DNA of 64,000 bases. It comes from Kryptolebias marmoratus (taxonomy: Eukaryota; Chordata; Actinopteri; Cyprinodontiformes; Rivulidae). The notes below the pieces were generated by a model. That model was not told the origin of the DNA. It made no database searches and saw only the letters and a program-made list of their open reading frames with translations. The stretch's first letter is position 1. Every line of letters starts with the position of its first letter. Position numbers and translations under genes: made by a program. Shown in pieces: positions 48,170 to 63,610 of this stretch. The stretch covers positions 26,097,993 through 26,161,992 of the forward strand of contig NC_051451.1 of NCBI RefSeq assembly GCF_001649575.2, in the 5' to 3' direction.

Positions 48170-48830
48170 CTCCTGGGACCCAGGCTGCGGTGAGAAGCGC
48201 CATCACAGGGTTAAAGGTACAGCCGCGTGCGTCAGCCGGGACGTAGCGTGACGCAATGAGCGCGAGGTGAGGAGGAGGAAGAGGAGGCTGGTCCTCGAGC
48301 CGCCGCAGCTCCGTCCTCATCCCCGATCATGCGCCTCGGGCCGTCCCCGGCTCCTCGGCCGCGCTGACAGCTCGTCGCCTTCCGCCCCCCGTCCCGCCGC
48401 TCCGAGCCCGCCCCGGGGTGAAGCCGGGCACCGGGGGCCGCACCAGCCCGTCATGGAGGCCCCGGCTCCGATGGAGCGGTTCGCGCTCCTGCCCACCCTG
48501 AGCCCGGCCGTGCCACACTACGTCACCCTGAGCCTGACGGTGGTCTACACCGCCTTCTACTCGCTGCTCTTCATCTTCATCTACGTGCAGCTGTGGCTGG
48601 TGCTGCGGTACCGCCACAAGCGGCTGAGCTACCAGACGGTGTTCCTGTTCCTGTGCCTGCTGTGGTCGGCGCTGCGCACCGTGCTCTTCTCCTTCTACTT
48701 CAGGAGCTTCGTGACGGCCAACAGTCTGGGAGCCTTCCCCTTCTGGCTGCTCTACTGCTTCCCCGTCTGCCTGCAGTTCTTCACGCTCTGCCTCATGAAC
48801 CTCTACTTCGCCCAGGTGAGTCCGCGGCAG
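48170..48830 (+). promoter_or_regulatory. gpr137b: CpG-island-like promoter and first exon of GPR137B
   Basis: An abrupt change from AT-rich sequence to dense CG dinucleotides with C- and G-runs that spans the start codon. No TATA box is evident. This is typical of a broad, housekeeping-type promoter. It begins directly after a 34-36-bp minisatellite. Confidence 0.5.
48453..48815 (+). CDS. gpr137b: GPR137B exon 1 (helices 1-3)
   Basis: 121 codons from [10 protein letters not shown] to LMNLYFAQ; contains [15 protein letters not shown] and [15 protein letters not shown]. Donor CAG|GTGAGT, phase 0. Very GC-rich and embedded in a CpG island. Confidence 0.94.
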
Positions 48831-51800
48831 GTGAAGGTGAGGGAGCGCTGCGGTGGCTGCGCCCCCCCCCCCCCCGCGGTCAGAGGGGCGGGCCAGCTGT
48901 GGGAACATGTGGGAACGTGTCAGAGCTGATCTTCAGCTCTACCTGCGGGTTCAGAACTGAACAATGTATCGAAAATCGACTGAAATCTCGATTATCAGCC
49001 AAAGAATTCCAATAAATTGCTGCCTGGGGTCAAACAGACACATCGGTTCATCGAGATATTCAGCTAAAAGTAGCCCAACCATAGCTGAAAGCTAAAGCCA
49101 ACGCAATAGTAGCTAAAATATAAAACTTGTAAAACCATAGCTGAGAGCTAAAATGTAGCTAAAAGCTAAAACCAGCAAAATGGTAGCTAAAACCTTAAAC
49201 TATCACAACAACAGCTAAAAGTTAAGATGAGCAAAACTGTAGGTAAATCCTAAAAACGTGTGAAACCATAGCTAAGAGCTAAAGCTAACTGAAAAGTAGC
49301 AAAAGCCAAAAACTTGTGAAGCAGTAGTTAAAACATAAAAATGGCAAAACCATAGCTGAAAGCTAAAGCCAGCAAATCAGTAACTTAAAGCTACAACGAG
49401 TGAAATTGTAGCTAAAACTACTTCAACTGTAGATAAAAGCTAAAGCTGTCACAACAGTAGCTAAAAGTTAAGATTAGCAAAACAGTAGCTAAATCCTAAA
49501 AACTTGTAAAACCATAGCTGAGAGCTAAAACCAGAAAAACAGTAGCTAAAAGCTAAAACTAGTGAAATTGTAGTTAAAACCTATAGCCAACAAAACAGTC
49601 GTAGAAAACCTAAAATCAGCAAAACAGTTGCTAAAACCTGAAATTAGCAAAACATCAGCTAAAAGCTAAGATGAGCAAAACAAGTTAAAAGCTACAATTA
49701 TCTCAAATAAAACAAATCTTCCAATATTATTATCCAGTTCAAGATGGCCGCCACAGCTAATGGCTATAATTTGGCCAATTTTAGAGATCTGGAGCTAAAA
49801 CTTTCCCCGTAGCTAATCTCCAACAAACACTTTGGCTGCTAACAAAGCTAACTCTCGGAGATAGCGCCTGTTAGCGAAATATCTGACGACCTTCCGGGCA
49901 GAATTTACTGAAACGTTCAGGAAGTAATCTTTAGATTTACAAACAAATAATCCTGATTTAAGATGGCCGCCGCAGCCTCCTTATCAGACACATGAGAGGC
50001 TGAACTCTGGGTGGTAGTAGACGGGTGATACCTGACGCACGCTCCGAGGGTCAGCAGCAGACATCGTCACAGTCGGCCTTAAATGGATGCAGAAGTTTGG
50101 AAAAGCTGATAATTCTGATCAGAACGACAAATATTAATAACTCAGCTTTTCTCACTGGTTTCTATCAGCTAAAAGACTCATTCATATCAGCTAAAATGGG
50201 ATGTTGTGAATCATTCCTTTTGCTGCTTACACGTCCCACGTATCAGCCGATGCCTTCTTAGCCCACCGCAGCAGGTTTATTTTTAGCCTCATCCTCTTGT
50301 GACGGTGTGAATCAGGGCCGTCTTCTTCAGCTGCTGCGTGTCGGTTCCTGTTTTACTTCAGCTGCTCATCGCCGGGGCGAGAACAGAGAAGTGAAAACGG
50401 CGTGACGCGTTCGCCTGATGAGCCGCCTTCCTTTCTCTCCTCAGGTCGTGTTCAAGGCGAAGTCGAAGTACGCGCCGGAGCTGCTGAGGTTCAGGTGAGA
50501 GCGCCGAAGGACTTCACTCCGTTTCTGCAGCAGCTGCTGGGGTTCGAGGACCCGAGAAGTTCCACCTTCTGTAAAAAACAGCCAAACAGGAGCTAAAACC
50601 AATAAAACAGGAGCTAAAACCAGCCAAACAGGAGCTAAAACCAGCCAAATAGAAGCTAAAACTAGTGAAACAGAAGCTAAAACCAGCCAAATAGAAGCTA
50701 AAACTAGTAAAACAGAAGCTAAAACCAGTAAAACAGAAGCTAAAACCAGCCAAATAGAAGCTAAAACTAGTGAAACAGAAGCTAAAACCAGCCAAACAGG
50801 AGCTAAAACCAGTAAAACAGAAGCTAAAATGATCATAACATCAACTAAAAGCAGTGGAACAGTGGCCTAAAGCTAAACGAAGCAGATCGTTAGCCGAAAT
50901 GAGCAAAACAGATGCTAAAACGAGCTAAAATGATTAGCAAACAAACTCTAAAACTGAGGTCTGAATTAGCAACACAGTCGCTGAAATGAGCAAAATGGAT
51001 GCTAATATTAGCAGAACTGTAGCCAAAGGCTTAAAGTAGCAAAACACTAGCTAAAAGCAGTGAAACTGTTACTAAAAGTAGCAGAACAGCAGCTAAAATA
51101 ACCAAAAGAGAAGCTACATTTATCAAACAAGTAAATAAAATTAGCAAAACAGATGCTAATATGAGCAAAGCTGCAGATAAAAGCTGAGAGTAGCTAAATA
51201 GTAACAAAGCTGAAGAGCAGAAGCTAAAGGCTAAAAAGAGCAGAACAGTTGCTAAAATGATGCAAAACAGATGCTAATATTAGCAAAACTGTAGCTAAAG
51301 AAGCAGAGTGGTAGCTAAAAGCAGTCGAACAGAAGCTAAGGAACAGAACAGTTTCTAATATGAGCAAAAAAGATGCTAATATTAGCAAAATTAGCTAAAC
51401 TGAAGCTAAAAGAAGCACAGATTGTTAGGTAAACGAAGAAGAATTGTAGCTAAAAGTAGCAAAACTGTGGATAAAATTAGGAGAACAGCAGCTAAAATGA
51501 CCAAAAGAGAAGCTACATTTATCAAACAAGTAAATAAAATGAGCAACACAGTTGCTAAAATTAGCAAAACTAGCTGAACTGAAGCTGGAAAGAGCAGAAT
51601 GTTAGATCAAAGAAGGAGACTTGTAGCTAAAAGTAGCTCAATGAGCCGAACGTTTGGATCTTCGGCCGTCAGTCACCGTTTCTTCCCTCTGCCAGGCTGC
51701 CGCTCTACCTCCTCTTCTTCTTCATAAGCCTGGTGTTTCTGGTCGTGAACTTGGCGTGCGCCCTGCTGGTGAGGATGTCCTCCACGGAGAAGCACACCAT

Positions 51801-54800
51801 CGTGCTCGTGAGGGTCGCCATCAACGACACGCTGTTCGTCCTCTGCGCCGTCTCGCTGTCTGCGTGTCTCTACAAGATCGCCAAGATGTCGCTGGCGAAC
51901 ATTTACCTGGAGTCCAAGGTGAGAGCAGCTGGACGCGGCCTTAAAAACGGCGTGCACACCAAAATGTGCTCCTCGATCAACAACAGCTTGCTTTGATTCC
52001 TTTGTAGCGGCACAAAGAAAACGATGGGCATCAATGGGATTTTGGTTCAACTCATGAGAAAAGCCAGCCCTCTTTGGTCAGATGTTAAAATGGAAGCATC
52101 ATTTAGGGATTAAACGGGTCACAGGAAGTTGGACTTTACATGCCAGAACTGGCGCTTTAACGTCTTTTACACAGTTGCGTTTTTTACAGATTTCTCCACA
52201 GATCTGACAGTTGATGTCACTCTCTAAAATTGGCGAATATACAAATTAGACACCAAACTGTAGGGATTTTAGTCAACTTTCCCCAAGTGTGTCTGTCTCT
52301 GCAGAGAGTTCACCCCAAACTTCCTCAGACTTCAGAGCTGGAAGGGAGGGGTCTTTTTAACTAAATAAACTGTGACCGTCAGAGTCTTCGGCAGCTCACG
52401 GTTCAAGGATTTTAAATTTCTGAGTTTTCCTTTTTGTTTGAGGCCATCCTCTCCTTGGCAGCAGCTGCGTTGGCGCCCTGTCTAGTTTGAGTATTTCTTA
52501 GCATTCCTTTTTCCTACGCTGACCGACGGGCGGCGTGCGAGCGCGTGGCTGATGTTTGCCATCTCGCGCAGGGAACCTCGGTGTGCCAGGTGGTCGTTAT
52601 CGGCGCCACCGTCATCCTCCTGTACGCCTCCAGGGCCTGCTACAACCTGGTCGTCCTGGGACTCTCAAACAAGAGGATCAACTCCTTCGACTACGACTGG
52701 TACAACGTGTCGGACCAGGTGAGTCAACGGGATGTCGCAACGCTTTTGGCAGAAACACCTTGTAGACCTGCCTCTAACTGGGCGCTTGGCTCACGTTTGG
52801 CGCACAGATGAGACAGGAAGTAGATTCCTAAAGACTTCAGGAATTCTTTCATGTAGCTATTTTAAAATGACAATCGCTTCCACTTTTATGTTTGTTGACT
52901 CGGCCGCACCTTGAGCTTTTTATAGTCGTCGAATTCCAGGTTCAACGACGACAGGAAGTGAGGTTTTATAAAGAAGACGGGCAAGAACAGGAATGTCCTT
53001 CAGGGTTTGGAGGAAACTCCAGAATCTGCAGAGAAATTCATGAGAGATTGCATTAATCGCTCATTTTTTAGTCCTATGTCCTCTATCCTAACTGACGGTT
53101 TTATCATCGTTTGAACCTTGTCGTTTTTTCAGGCGGATCTCCAGTCGACTCTGGGCGACGCCGGTTACATCGTCTTCGGCGTGGTCCTGTTCGTGTGGGA
53201 GCTGCTGCCGACGTCTCTGGTGGTTTTCTTCTTCAGGGTCCGGAAGCCGAACATCGACCGGGTGAGCCTCAGGAGAACCTCGAGCTCCGTCAGCCGCGCA
53301 AACGTCTTTTATTAACAGCAGGTTTTTTTTTTGTCCTCTTGCAGAGCGGCTCGGGGCTTCCCGGTCACGTCTTCTCCTCTAGAGCGTACTTCTTTGACAA
53401 CCCGCGGCGTTACGACAGCGACGATGATTTAGCGTGGAGCGTCATGCCTCAGAACATCCAAGCCAGGTAAAAAAAACGGCTCAGACCTTTTCCGTGAAAA
53501 TGTGGAGCGAACGCTGAAAAAACTCAGAGATGTTAAAGTTAGAAGAAGCTAACATGAGAAGATGCTAGCTGAAATTAGCAAAAGACTAGCTAAATGCTAA
53601 AACCTATAAGTAGCAAAATTTTAGCAAAAAGCTAAACTGACAAAAAGAATAGTTAAAAATTAGGAACTACAATAAAGAAAATGCTAGATAAAGGCTAAAA
53701 GTAGAGAACAGGCTAACTACAAATATTGAAGGGTTAGCTTAAAGCTAAAAGTACCAAAACACCAGCTAAAAGCTAAAAAGACTAAAACACTAGCTTAAAG
53801 CTAAAAGTTGAGAAAAGGCTAGTTAAACATTTCAAAAGGTTAGCTTTAAGCTAAAAGTAGCAAAACACCAGCTAAATGCTAAAATTAGCAAAACACTAGC
53901 AAAAAGCTAAATGGACTAAAACAATAGGTAACAAATATAATGAGCAAAACAATAGCTAAATGTAGACAAAAGGCTAGCTAAAAGAACTAAAACAAGTTGA
54001 GAAAAGGCTAGCTAAACATTTCAAAGGGTTAGCTTGAAGCTAAAAGTAGCCAAACACCAGCTAACAGGAGCAAAGCACCAGCTAAAAGCTAAAGGTAGAC
54101 AAAAGGCTAGCTAAATGTTTCAAAGGGTTCACTTGAAGCTAAAAGTAGCAAAACACCAGCTAAAAGTAAACAGAAGGCTAGCTAAAAGGACTAAAACAAG
54201 TTGAGAAAAGGCAAGCTAAACATTTCAATTGGTTAGCTTGAAGCCAAAAGTAGCAAAGTGCTAGCTAAAAGGACTAACACTAGCTTAAAGCAGCAGAGGG
54301 TTAGTTAAAAGCTAAAAATAGCAGAAGGCTAGCTAAAAGGACTAAAACAAGTTGAGAAAAGGCTAGCTAAGCATTTCAATTGGTTAGCTAGAAGCTAAAA
54401 GTAGCAAAAAGGACTAACACTAGCTAAAAGTAGAAGGCTAGCTAAAATGACGACAGAAACAGAACCTGTTTGTTGAAGCAGGTTTGAAGGAACTGAAAAT
54501 AATATTTGTAAATAAAGTTAAATATTTTTAAAAATATCAGTTATTAAAAATAAAAACAAAACCCTAAAAGTCGTAGCAGGCATCTCCTGAAGGAGCCGAA
54601 AGTTTTGATAAATTAAAAGCTAAAACAGCACAAAGTCTGCAGAAGTAGTTAGACTGGAAAAAACCACAAATAAACATGAAAACGCTGACTCAGCGTTCAG
54701 CCTGTAAGATGACGATGACGGTTTGTCTCTCCAGTCTGGCGGCTGACAGCTACGAGTGGGGGAGCCAGAGCAGCGGCATCGGCGCCTACATCGGCGACGG

Positions 54801-54843
54801 TTCCTACGGGCCGCCGCTCTCAGAGGAGCTCGGCCATTACTGA
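48453..54843 (+). CDS. gpr137b: GPR137B, lysosomal seven-transmembrane protein, complete, 7 exons
   Basis: Known role: GPR137B is an integral lysosomal-membrane protein with a GPCR-like seven-helix layout; in mammals it regulates Rag GTPase and mTORC1 cycling at lysosomes. Seen here: seven exons with GT/AG boundaries summing to 1143 bases, 380 residues (human 399). Hydrophobic segments begin with [20 protein letters not shown], and the conserved blocks are [106 protein letters not shown] and [18 protein letters not shown] chose the start at 48453 because the sequence after it aligns with human METPP; a longer in-frame opening at 48267 gives only arginine- and proline-rich sequence. The last exon is shorter than in human and differs. 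The gene is divergent from NID1 and convergent with EGLN1. Confidence 0.95.
49060..49700 (+). repeat. TAGCTAAAAG-type array in GPR137B intron 1
   Basis: Degenerate units of the form AAAACAGTAGCTAAAAGCTA. The unique flank is not recognised here, so this may be a truncated element. Confidence 0.75.
49735..50050 (-). repeat. Hairpin-headed family, minus-orientation fragments
   Basis: Two fragments: AAGATGGCCGCCACAGCTAA at 49740 and AGCGAAATATCTGACGACCT with AAGATGGCCGCCGCAGCCTC at 49870-49985. Confidence 0.6.
50445..50494 (+). CDS. gpr137b: GPR137B exon 2 (50 bp)
   Basis: A small exon, [16 protein letters not shown], an intracellular loop aligned with human VIFKAKSKYSPELLKY. Acceptor CCTCAG, donor AG|GTGAGA, phase 0 in and 2 out. 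Confidence 0.93.
50575..51655 (+). repeat. TAGC element filling GPR137B intron 2
   Basis: Units such as AGCTAAAACCAGCCAAACAG at 50575-50840, then looser units to about 51630, then a short piece of the unique flank (CTCAATGAGCCGAACGTTTG). It occupies about 90 percent of the 1201-bp intron. Confidence 0.85.
51696..51918 (+). CDS. gpr137b: GPR137B exon 3 (helices 4-5)
   Basis: Encodes [40 protein letters not shown] and [15 protein letters not shown]. Acceptor TGCCAG, donor AAG|GTGAGA, phase 2 in and 0 out. Confidence 0.95.
51919..52571. other. GPR137B intron 3, nothing recognised
   Basis: No repeat or exon seen; single-copy-looking. Confidence 0.4.
52572..52718 (+). CDS. gpr137b: GPR137B exon 4 (helix 6)
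   Basis: 49 codons: [20 protein letters not shown] then [20 protein letters not shown] and WYNVSDQ. Phase 0-0; acceptor GCGCAG, donor CAG|GTGAGT. Confidence 0.95.
52719..53132. other. GPR137B intron 4, nothing recognised
   Basis: No repeat or exon seen. Confidence 0.4.
53133..53261 (+). CDS. gpr137b: GPR137B exon 5 (helix 7)
   Basis: 43 codons: [20 protein letters not shown] then [20 protein letters not shown]. Phase 0-0; acceptor TTTCAG, donor CGG|GTGAGC. Confidence 0.95.
53345..53466 (+). CDS. gpr137b: GPR137B exon 6 (cytosolic tail)
   Basis: Encodes [20 protein letters not shown] then [13 protein letters not shown], the conserved tail. Acceptor TTGCAG, donor AG|GTAAAA, phase 2 out. Confidence 0.94.
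53525..54660 (+). repeat. TAGC element filling GPR137B intron 6
   Basis: Array at 53530-54455 (AAAAGTAGCAAAACACCAGC and AGAAAAGGCTAGCTAAACAT types), then flank 54455-54660 (AAGTCGTAGCAGGCATCTCC, GAAGGAGCCGAAAGTTTTGA, CACAAAGTCTGCAGAAGTAG). About 90 percent of the intron. Confidence 0.85.
54735..54843 (+). CDS. gpr137b: GPR137B exon 7 (C terminus)
   Basis: Encodes [20 protein letters not shown] then [16 protein letters not shown] and TGA at 54841-54843. SYEWG aligns with human YYDWG; the rest diverges and is shorter. Acceptor CTCCAG. Confidence 0.88.
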
Positions 54844-55174
54844 GCCGAGGATCCACTTCCGTCTGTAGAGTTTTGCACAGTTCATCACTGACCCGAACCG
54901 GAGGCACAAGTTAGAAAACTCAACGTGTTTTTTTTGTTTCCTGTTACATTCAAAGAAAAAACTAACAGACTTTAGTCTTTGCTCAGTGGCGGGACGTTAC
55001 TTTTGCACTTCCTGTTTCCCCTAAAAATACCGACCCGCTCCTAAACTCCTTCGGTTTTAAAGTTTCTGTTGAATACATTGTAATATATTGTACTGTATTA
55101 CTATTTTAAGTACTGTCTATGAACATGTTCAGTTTCATACATGTGTGTTTATAAAGAAGATAGGTTTAATTCAT

Positions 55175-55180
55175 ATTAAA
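55175..55180 (+). other. gpr137b: Candidate GPR137B polyadenylation signal
   Basis: ATTAAA about 330 bases past the stop, followed by a second ATTAAA at 55193-55198. No AATAAA is seen between the stop and this point. Confidence 0.35.
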
Positions 55181-56306
55181 ATTTTAAAAGCTATTAAAAA
55201 AAATCATTTTTAATATCACAAACTTGTGTAGTTTCTGACGTCCTTCTTGTGCCGCAGCGCCCCCTCCTGTTGGTTCTGTGGAACAATCCTGATGCCAACA
55301 TCTGGCAGTCGGTTTCGGGTTTGGTACCGGATAAAAACGTTTAATAAGTTCTCGGTACCGTCTAATTTCACATCTCGGACCTGCTGTTTGAGTTCGTAAT
55401 GGATTGTGTCAATAACGAGTAAAAAACAAAGAAAAATCCAACATTTCAGGACAGAATCTGCAGATAATTTTATAACCGCTGGCGTCGAATCATTGTTTAG
55501 ATGAGTGGTTACCAAAGCTGAGGTTAGGGGCCCGTTCTGGGGTCAGATTAAATGTAAGAAAATGATACAGATTGAATATTTGACACAATATGGAGTCAAC
55601 AAAAGGAAGTACAAAGGTCAGTTAGTGATATTTTTGCACTTCAGTCTTCCTTCCAGCCGTGCAAAACAAAAACTCAGTTAATTCATTTCATTTTTAACTC
55701 ATCAAGTCTTTTGAGATATACCAGAACAGCAAATAAGAGTCCCGTCCCGTCAGCTCGATGTTCTCAGACATGAGAGACACGGGGGGACAAAGAAACGTCC
55801 TGGTTGGTCCAAATGTTGTTTTTTTTTAATGAAAAAGGGTAAAAACACAGTTTCCCTCCGTTTCTTTAATTCAGCAGCAGAAACACCAGCAGACGGTTTG
55901 TTTGTTTTCGTTTCCACTTCTTTCAATTTTATTGAAGCGCTCGTTCCAAAGTCGATCGCGTCCTAAAAGCGGTGAATACATCACGTACCCCGGAAGTTCA
56001 GACTTTTAGGGCTCGTCTGCAGGATACGAACAAACGTTTTCTGTGAGACTGAACTGAGATCGTCTTGAAATGTTCTGAAGCAGTTTTTAAAAACAAACCA
56101 AACTGGAGCAGAATGCAATCTGCCGGCAGGAGAGTCAAACACAATGAGATGTTTTTTATTAATATTCAAAAATTACATCAATGCAGCTCGTATTTCATCA
56201 AATGTTGCCACTTGTTTCTGCCACGAGGATCAGAAATATCAGATAATTCGTTATTAGTACTAAAAGGTTTTCTTCAAAGCATAGCAGTCGTTTGTTTCTG
56301 CTTTTT

Positions 56307-56325
56307 TTTATTCTGAACATTTATT
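56307..56325 (-). other. egln1: Candidate EGLN1 polyadenylation signals
   Basis: Two minus-strand AATAAA hexamers (56307-56312 and 56320-56325) about 1.6 kb past the EGLN1 stop, with another at 56155-56160. If used, the 3' UTR would include the GTACC minisatellite at 57300-57745. Confidence 0.35.
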
Positions 56326-57299
56326 CTCCCTGGAGGACGAGTTTTTCTAAGATTTGGTTGCAGAAAAAGGCAGGGGTCCGTGTTGAACCAAACAACAACA
56401 GCAACAGTCTCTTTTTTTTAATTTTCCTGTGAATTTAACTCACAAGATTGAGGAAACAAAAGAAATGACCGGTGCATTCTTCTTGAAACATGCAAAAATA
56501 AGTGCCGAAGCAGCATTTCCTCCAAGGTGCAGCAAACTGCATTACAGATCTAGTTGAAAAAAGCTGAATTTCAAACAAAAACATCTATATTTGGGCAAGT
56601 TGGTACAGAGTTAAAAGCCTAATCTGTAAGGTGCATAGTCAACTGAGTGCCTCTAAAGTAGACAAATCAATTTTTCTTTAAGACTTTCTCACACAAACAC
56701 ACTCTGTCCCACGGTTCACTGACTGCGATCTGAAAGAACGGCGGCTTTTCATTCATCCACAGATCAAAAAAACAATAAAAAAATGGCACGAATAATAAGG
56801 TGCTGCACACAGGTGTCCTGCAGGGGGCGCACCGGACTCAGGTACAAGATCGAGCCGCAGATAAAGTTTTCATAAGAATCTCTGAGTGACAAAGTGATGA
56901 TTTTAATAAAGGGGGGTAAAAAATAAAGACCACAAAAAACTAACTGTGCTGCTAAATTATAAACTAAAACCGGAGCGGTTCTGGCAGAGATAATGTGTTT
57001 TTTTTTTTGTTTTAATTTGGATCATTTCTCAAATGATTTCCAACTGAAGCAGAAACAGTAGCTTATTTTAAACACACACACGCAAAACACTGTACCTTTG
57101 AGGAGTTCTCTGGAAATAAAAGAAAAAAACGGCACGTAATACGATGAAGATCTGAGGTTTTTCTCAACGTTTCAGTTGAACAGAAATGAATTATTAAGAT
57201 GAGAGGAAAAAAAAAATCCCTTTCAGTAAAATGTGACGACATTCAATGTCCTCACGATTCCCCAGATTCAGAAATGACTGAATGTTTGGAAGCAAAACA

Positions 57300-57745
57300 T
57301 AATACAGCCTGGTACTTCCCGAGTACTTAACAAGTCACTTCATAGTACAGCTTGGCATGTACCCAGTACTTAGTACACACTGGGTACCATATACATACCC
57401 ACTGTGTTCCAAGTACCAGTAGCTGATGCTACTGTTGGCATGTACTGGAATATACGTACCCTGTATTTACCTGGCAAATACCAGGTACTTACCTGGGTTA
57501 ACTTAATAAGTTATTTTATATTACAGCCAAGTACCTGGTACATACCCAGTACTTGCCTGGTAAGTGCCCGCTAAGTCCCAGGTAAGTACCAAGTACCAGG
57601 TACCTGCCTGATAAGTACCAGGTACCTGCCTGATAAGTACCAGGTACCTGCCTGATAAGTACCAGGTACTTGCCTGATAAATACCAGGTACGTGTCTGAT
57701 AAATACCAGGTACCTGCCTGATAAGTACCAGGTACGTCTCCGGTA
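57300..57745. repeat. GTACC-rich minisatellite, 22-bp units at its core
   Basis: A core of about seven units of the form AAGTACCAGGTACCTGCCTG plus AT spans roughly 57580-57745. A looser set of GGTACC/GTACTT motifs extends left to about 57300. Units contain the palindrome GGTACC. It lies 150-600 bp past the EGLN1 stop, probably in its 3' UTR. Confidence 0.85.
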
Positions 57746-57892
57746 AATCGCGGCTGTATTGTGTTTTGCTACCTTGTTTTTTTTTCCTCTTCCAATCAAA
57801 CGTCGCCTTGTAAATCACACACACGCTCACTATAGGTCACTTTCTTAAGATCGAGCACTTAATGGCTGTTTGTAAAGAACGTCGTCGTTCTA

Positions 57893-63009
<5,117 letters not shown>

Positions 63010-63225
63010 TCGAAGGAATGCATATCGCCCGCCACCTTCACGCCAGAGTTTCTCACTTTGATCACATCTGTGGAACTGACCGAGTTAGACAGGTTTGTGT
63101 TGTGGCAGCCATCTTGAATTGATTTATCCAGCGATCACTTTCTGAAAGTTCTGCTGAAACGTATGTTCATGAGCTATTCCGCTAAAAGACACGAGGCAAA
63201 AACATCGCTGTCCGCCTTCACCTTG
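63010..63225 (+). repeat. Hairpin-headed interspersed family copy
   Basis: GAAGGAATGCATATCGCCCG, TTGTGGCAGCCATCTTGAAT, ACTTTCTGAAAGTTCTGCTG and GTTCATGAGCTATTCCGCTA, in family order. Confidence 0.75.
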
Positions 63226-63354
63226 TGAAAATGGCCGACAGTAAGCGTCCAAGGTGAGGAAGAGCTTATAACAAGAGGACCGCCATCATCATCATCATCA
63301 TCTCTCCATCAGAAAACTGCCAGAGGAATCAAAATCCCAACAACAATCCTGAAT

Positions 63355-63610
63355 ACCTGTGGCCTTGACCTTTGACCCCGTGACCTTAAAATCAATAGGA
63401 ATCATCCCTGACACGTGAGGCAGCAGAGTTGGAGCACAGACGAGGTTTTCAACCTGTGACCTTTGACCCCGTGACCTTAAAATCAATAGGAATCATCCCT
63501 GACACATGAGGTGGCCCCTGCCGGGACACGGCTGCAGAGTTGGAGCACAGACGAGGTTTTCACAAAGGGGTCACCTGTGACCTTTGACCTCATGACCTTT
63601 AAAGGAGACA
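63355..63610. repeat. Tandem duplication carrying TGACCTTTGACC motifs
   Basis: Three blocks with TGACCTTTGACCCCGTGACC or the variant with CTCATGACC, spaced about 90-120 bp. Two share AAAATCAATAGGAATCATCC and GAGCACAGACGAGGTTTTCA. The unit resembles a common fish repeat; the motif equals a DR1 nuclear-receptor site. Confidence 0.75.

Larger units (their letters stand above)
54844..57892. other. Convergent interval GPR137B/EGLN1: 3' UTR sequence
   Basis: Between the two stop codons I see no coding exon. The left part should be GPR137B 3' UTR and the right part the EGLN1 3' UTR on the minus strand. The centre is AT-rich single-copy-looking sequence with several minus-strand polyadenylation hexamers. 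Confidence 0.5.

Noticed and set aside
48267..48452. Upstream ATG at 48267 as the GPR137B start
   Set aside because: The extra 62 residues are Arg/Pro-rich 5' UTR-like sequence; alignment with the human N terminus starts at 48453.
50441..50836. 131-codon minus-strand hydrophobic frame (LVLASVWLVLA type) over GPR137B exon 2 and intron 2
   Set aside because: It is the antisense of the AGCTAAAACCAG array; membrane-like composition is a by-product of the repeat.
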